Source of the DNA: Baffinella frigidus
Lineage: Eukaryota; Cryptophyceae; Cryptomonadales; Baffinellaceae
Direction of reading: 5' to 3'
DNA: 15,793 bases
NCBI GenBank assembly: GCA_026770585.1
Contig: MU646416.1
Location: 677,750-693,542, forward strand
A program made the position numbers and the translations under genes. Positions within the stretch are counted from its first letter, which is position 1. Each line of letters begins with the position of its first letter. This document shows, one piece after another, positions 12,201 to 14,517 of this stretch. The notes below the pieces were generated by a model that ran no database searches, was not told where the DNA came from, and saw only the letters and a program-made list of their open reading frames with translations.

Positions 12201-14338
12201 TCGTGCAGGAAATGCCCGAGTTTCCGTTACCTTATCCGTAGGAACCCCCCATGTCCCTACGAGTTGCCTACCGTAGGGTCCTAGGTCGTATCGCTTAGGG
12301 GTTATTCAAAATTCCTTCGAAGTCCGCTGTGTGGGTTGACGACGCTCGGCTGACCTTTGGCGATTGGATGGCGCGCAGGCGTCCGCGGAGCCCGAGCACT
12401 TGTCAACTTTCACGATCGTCAACTTCACGCTCTGCGCCGCCGGGTAATGCTTTCACCTTTTCAGTCGCCCCTCCCACACAGCGGGCTACGAAGGGGTTTT
12501 TGGCTCATTTCGGTAACGCTTGCGCGTGCTGACAAGCCCCTTCGACTTTGAACGAAGCCCCTCTGGCCTTGAACGTGGCCTTGTTGGCGCTCTTTGTTTC
12601 GTCAACAAAGAACCCTCTCAGAGCCCCAGGGCTTCTCCAAAAAGCTCCTCAGATCCGAGGACCACTTTCCATCTGACGACCACTTTCGCAAACCAACAAG
12701 ATTGCAGAGTCGACGCTGGCGGCGATGCTCCGCACGCAGCTGGTCGGGGACCTGAAGGCTCTCGCATTGACCTCGATACCTCATAACCTCCTCGTGATGA
12801 CCTTGATCCCTCATAACCTTGACCCTCCATCCCTCATAACATCATAACCTCATAACAGGATTGCAGAGTCGACGCTGGCAGCGATGCTCCGCACGCAGCT
12901 GATCGACGTCGGGCCCCGTCAGGAGAACCTTCTCACCGTCCAGGTGCGAATCTCAACTTACGCCCGTTTCAAAACCAAGGACCCGCATGTGAAGTCGCAC
13001 TCAATAATCAGGGTGTATCATCCTTTGACGTTATCGGCTGCGGAAACGCCTCGCATTGCACCCTGGGTGTGGGGTGTGTTTGGGGTTCGTTTTGAGCGAC
13101 CAAGTAACACCGTGCCCCTATCAGCACGAGCTGCTCAAGGGGCAGCTGCACCTCGAAGCTGCAATACTCCTCGCGCAACACATTCCTGGATGTTGCTGCT
13201 CTCGCGTGAAGTCAATCCTGAACAACCAGGGTGTATGCGCACGCTCGCGACATTCCTGGCTGCGGAAACGCTTTGTGTCGCACCCTGGGCTTCAGCGCTA
13301 AACCCTGGACCATAAAACCCGTGTCCCTATCAGCACGAGCTTCTTAAGGAGCAGTTGGACCTCGAGGCAGCGATGCTCGCTGCCCTCTCCCAGGCAACCT
13401 CCCCCCTCCACTTGATATCCCAGGCACCCCCCCCCCACTTGCAGTGAATGAACCCTCAACCGAAAAACAGAAACCACTTAAGGTTGCCCTCTCCCACCCT
13501 CTCCCAGGCAACCCCCCCCTCCATTTGCAGTTGAAACCTGAAACCGTGAACCCAAAACCCTAAATCCTAGACCCTAAACTACAAACCCTAAACCCTGAAC
13601 CCTGAACCCTGAACCCTGAACCTTGAACCCTAAACCCCAAACCCTAAACCTTGAATCCCAACCCCTAAACGTTAAACCCTCAACCCCAAACCCCAAACCG
13701 CAGGGCCCGAATGAGGCGATGAGCAACGCCCTCGCTGCTATGATTGCCGACGACCTCGTGCTCATGGACAAGGTCAGTCCTCTCGAGGCTGGTGGTTTGT
13801 ACTGAGGATGGTCACGTTACCATGGTGTAAGCGTGGTAGCGTGACGTGGCTGCTATGATCGCGATCATTTGAGGGGGGGGGGGGGGTATGGAAAGAGTCG
13901 TGCAGCAGACAAACACAAACACTCTCTATATCTCTCTCTCTCACTCTCTCACACACACACACTATCCATCTCGCGGCAACGATCGCCGAGATCGATCTCG
14001 TGCTCACGGACAAGGTCTATTGCCCGTCTTCCTTCAATCCATTCACTTGCATTTTGTAAACCCTAAACCCCAAATCCCAAGCCCTAAACTTCAAACCCTG
14101 AACTTTACATCATAAACCCCAAACCCTAAACCCTAAACCCCAAGCCCTCAAACCCCAAACCCTAAAACCTTCACTCTAAACCCTAAACTCTGAACTCTGA
14201 ACAAACTCTGTATTATGTTTATGCGTCGCTGACTGAAACGTGGGTTTGGTTTGTGAAGGTGGTGATCGGGCTGGAGGACGCGCGGAAGGAGGAGCAGGAG
14301 ATCAAGGACATCGAGAGTGCCTTCGCCAAGGTGCCTCC

Positions 14339-14401
<63 letters not shown>

Positions 14402-14472
14402 GACAGACAGACAGACATACAGACAGAGAGAGACAGAGAGAGGCAGCGAGAGAGAGAGACAGTGGGTCAGAC

Positions 14473-14517
<45 letters not shown>

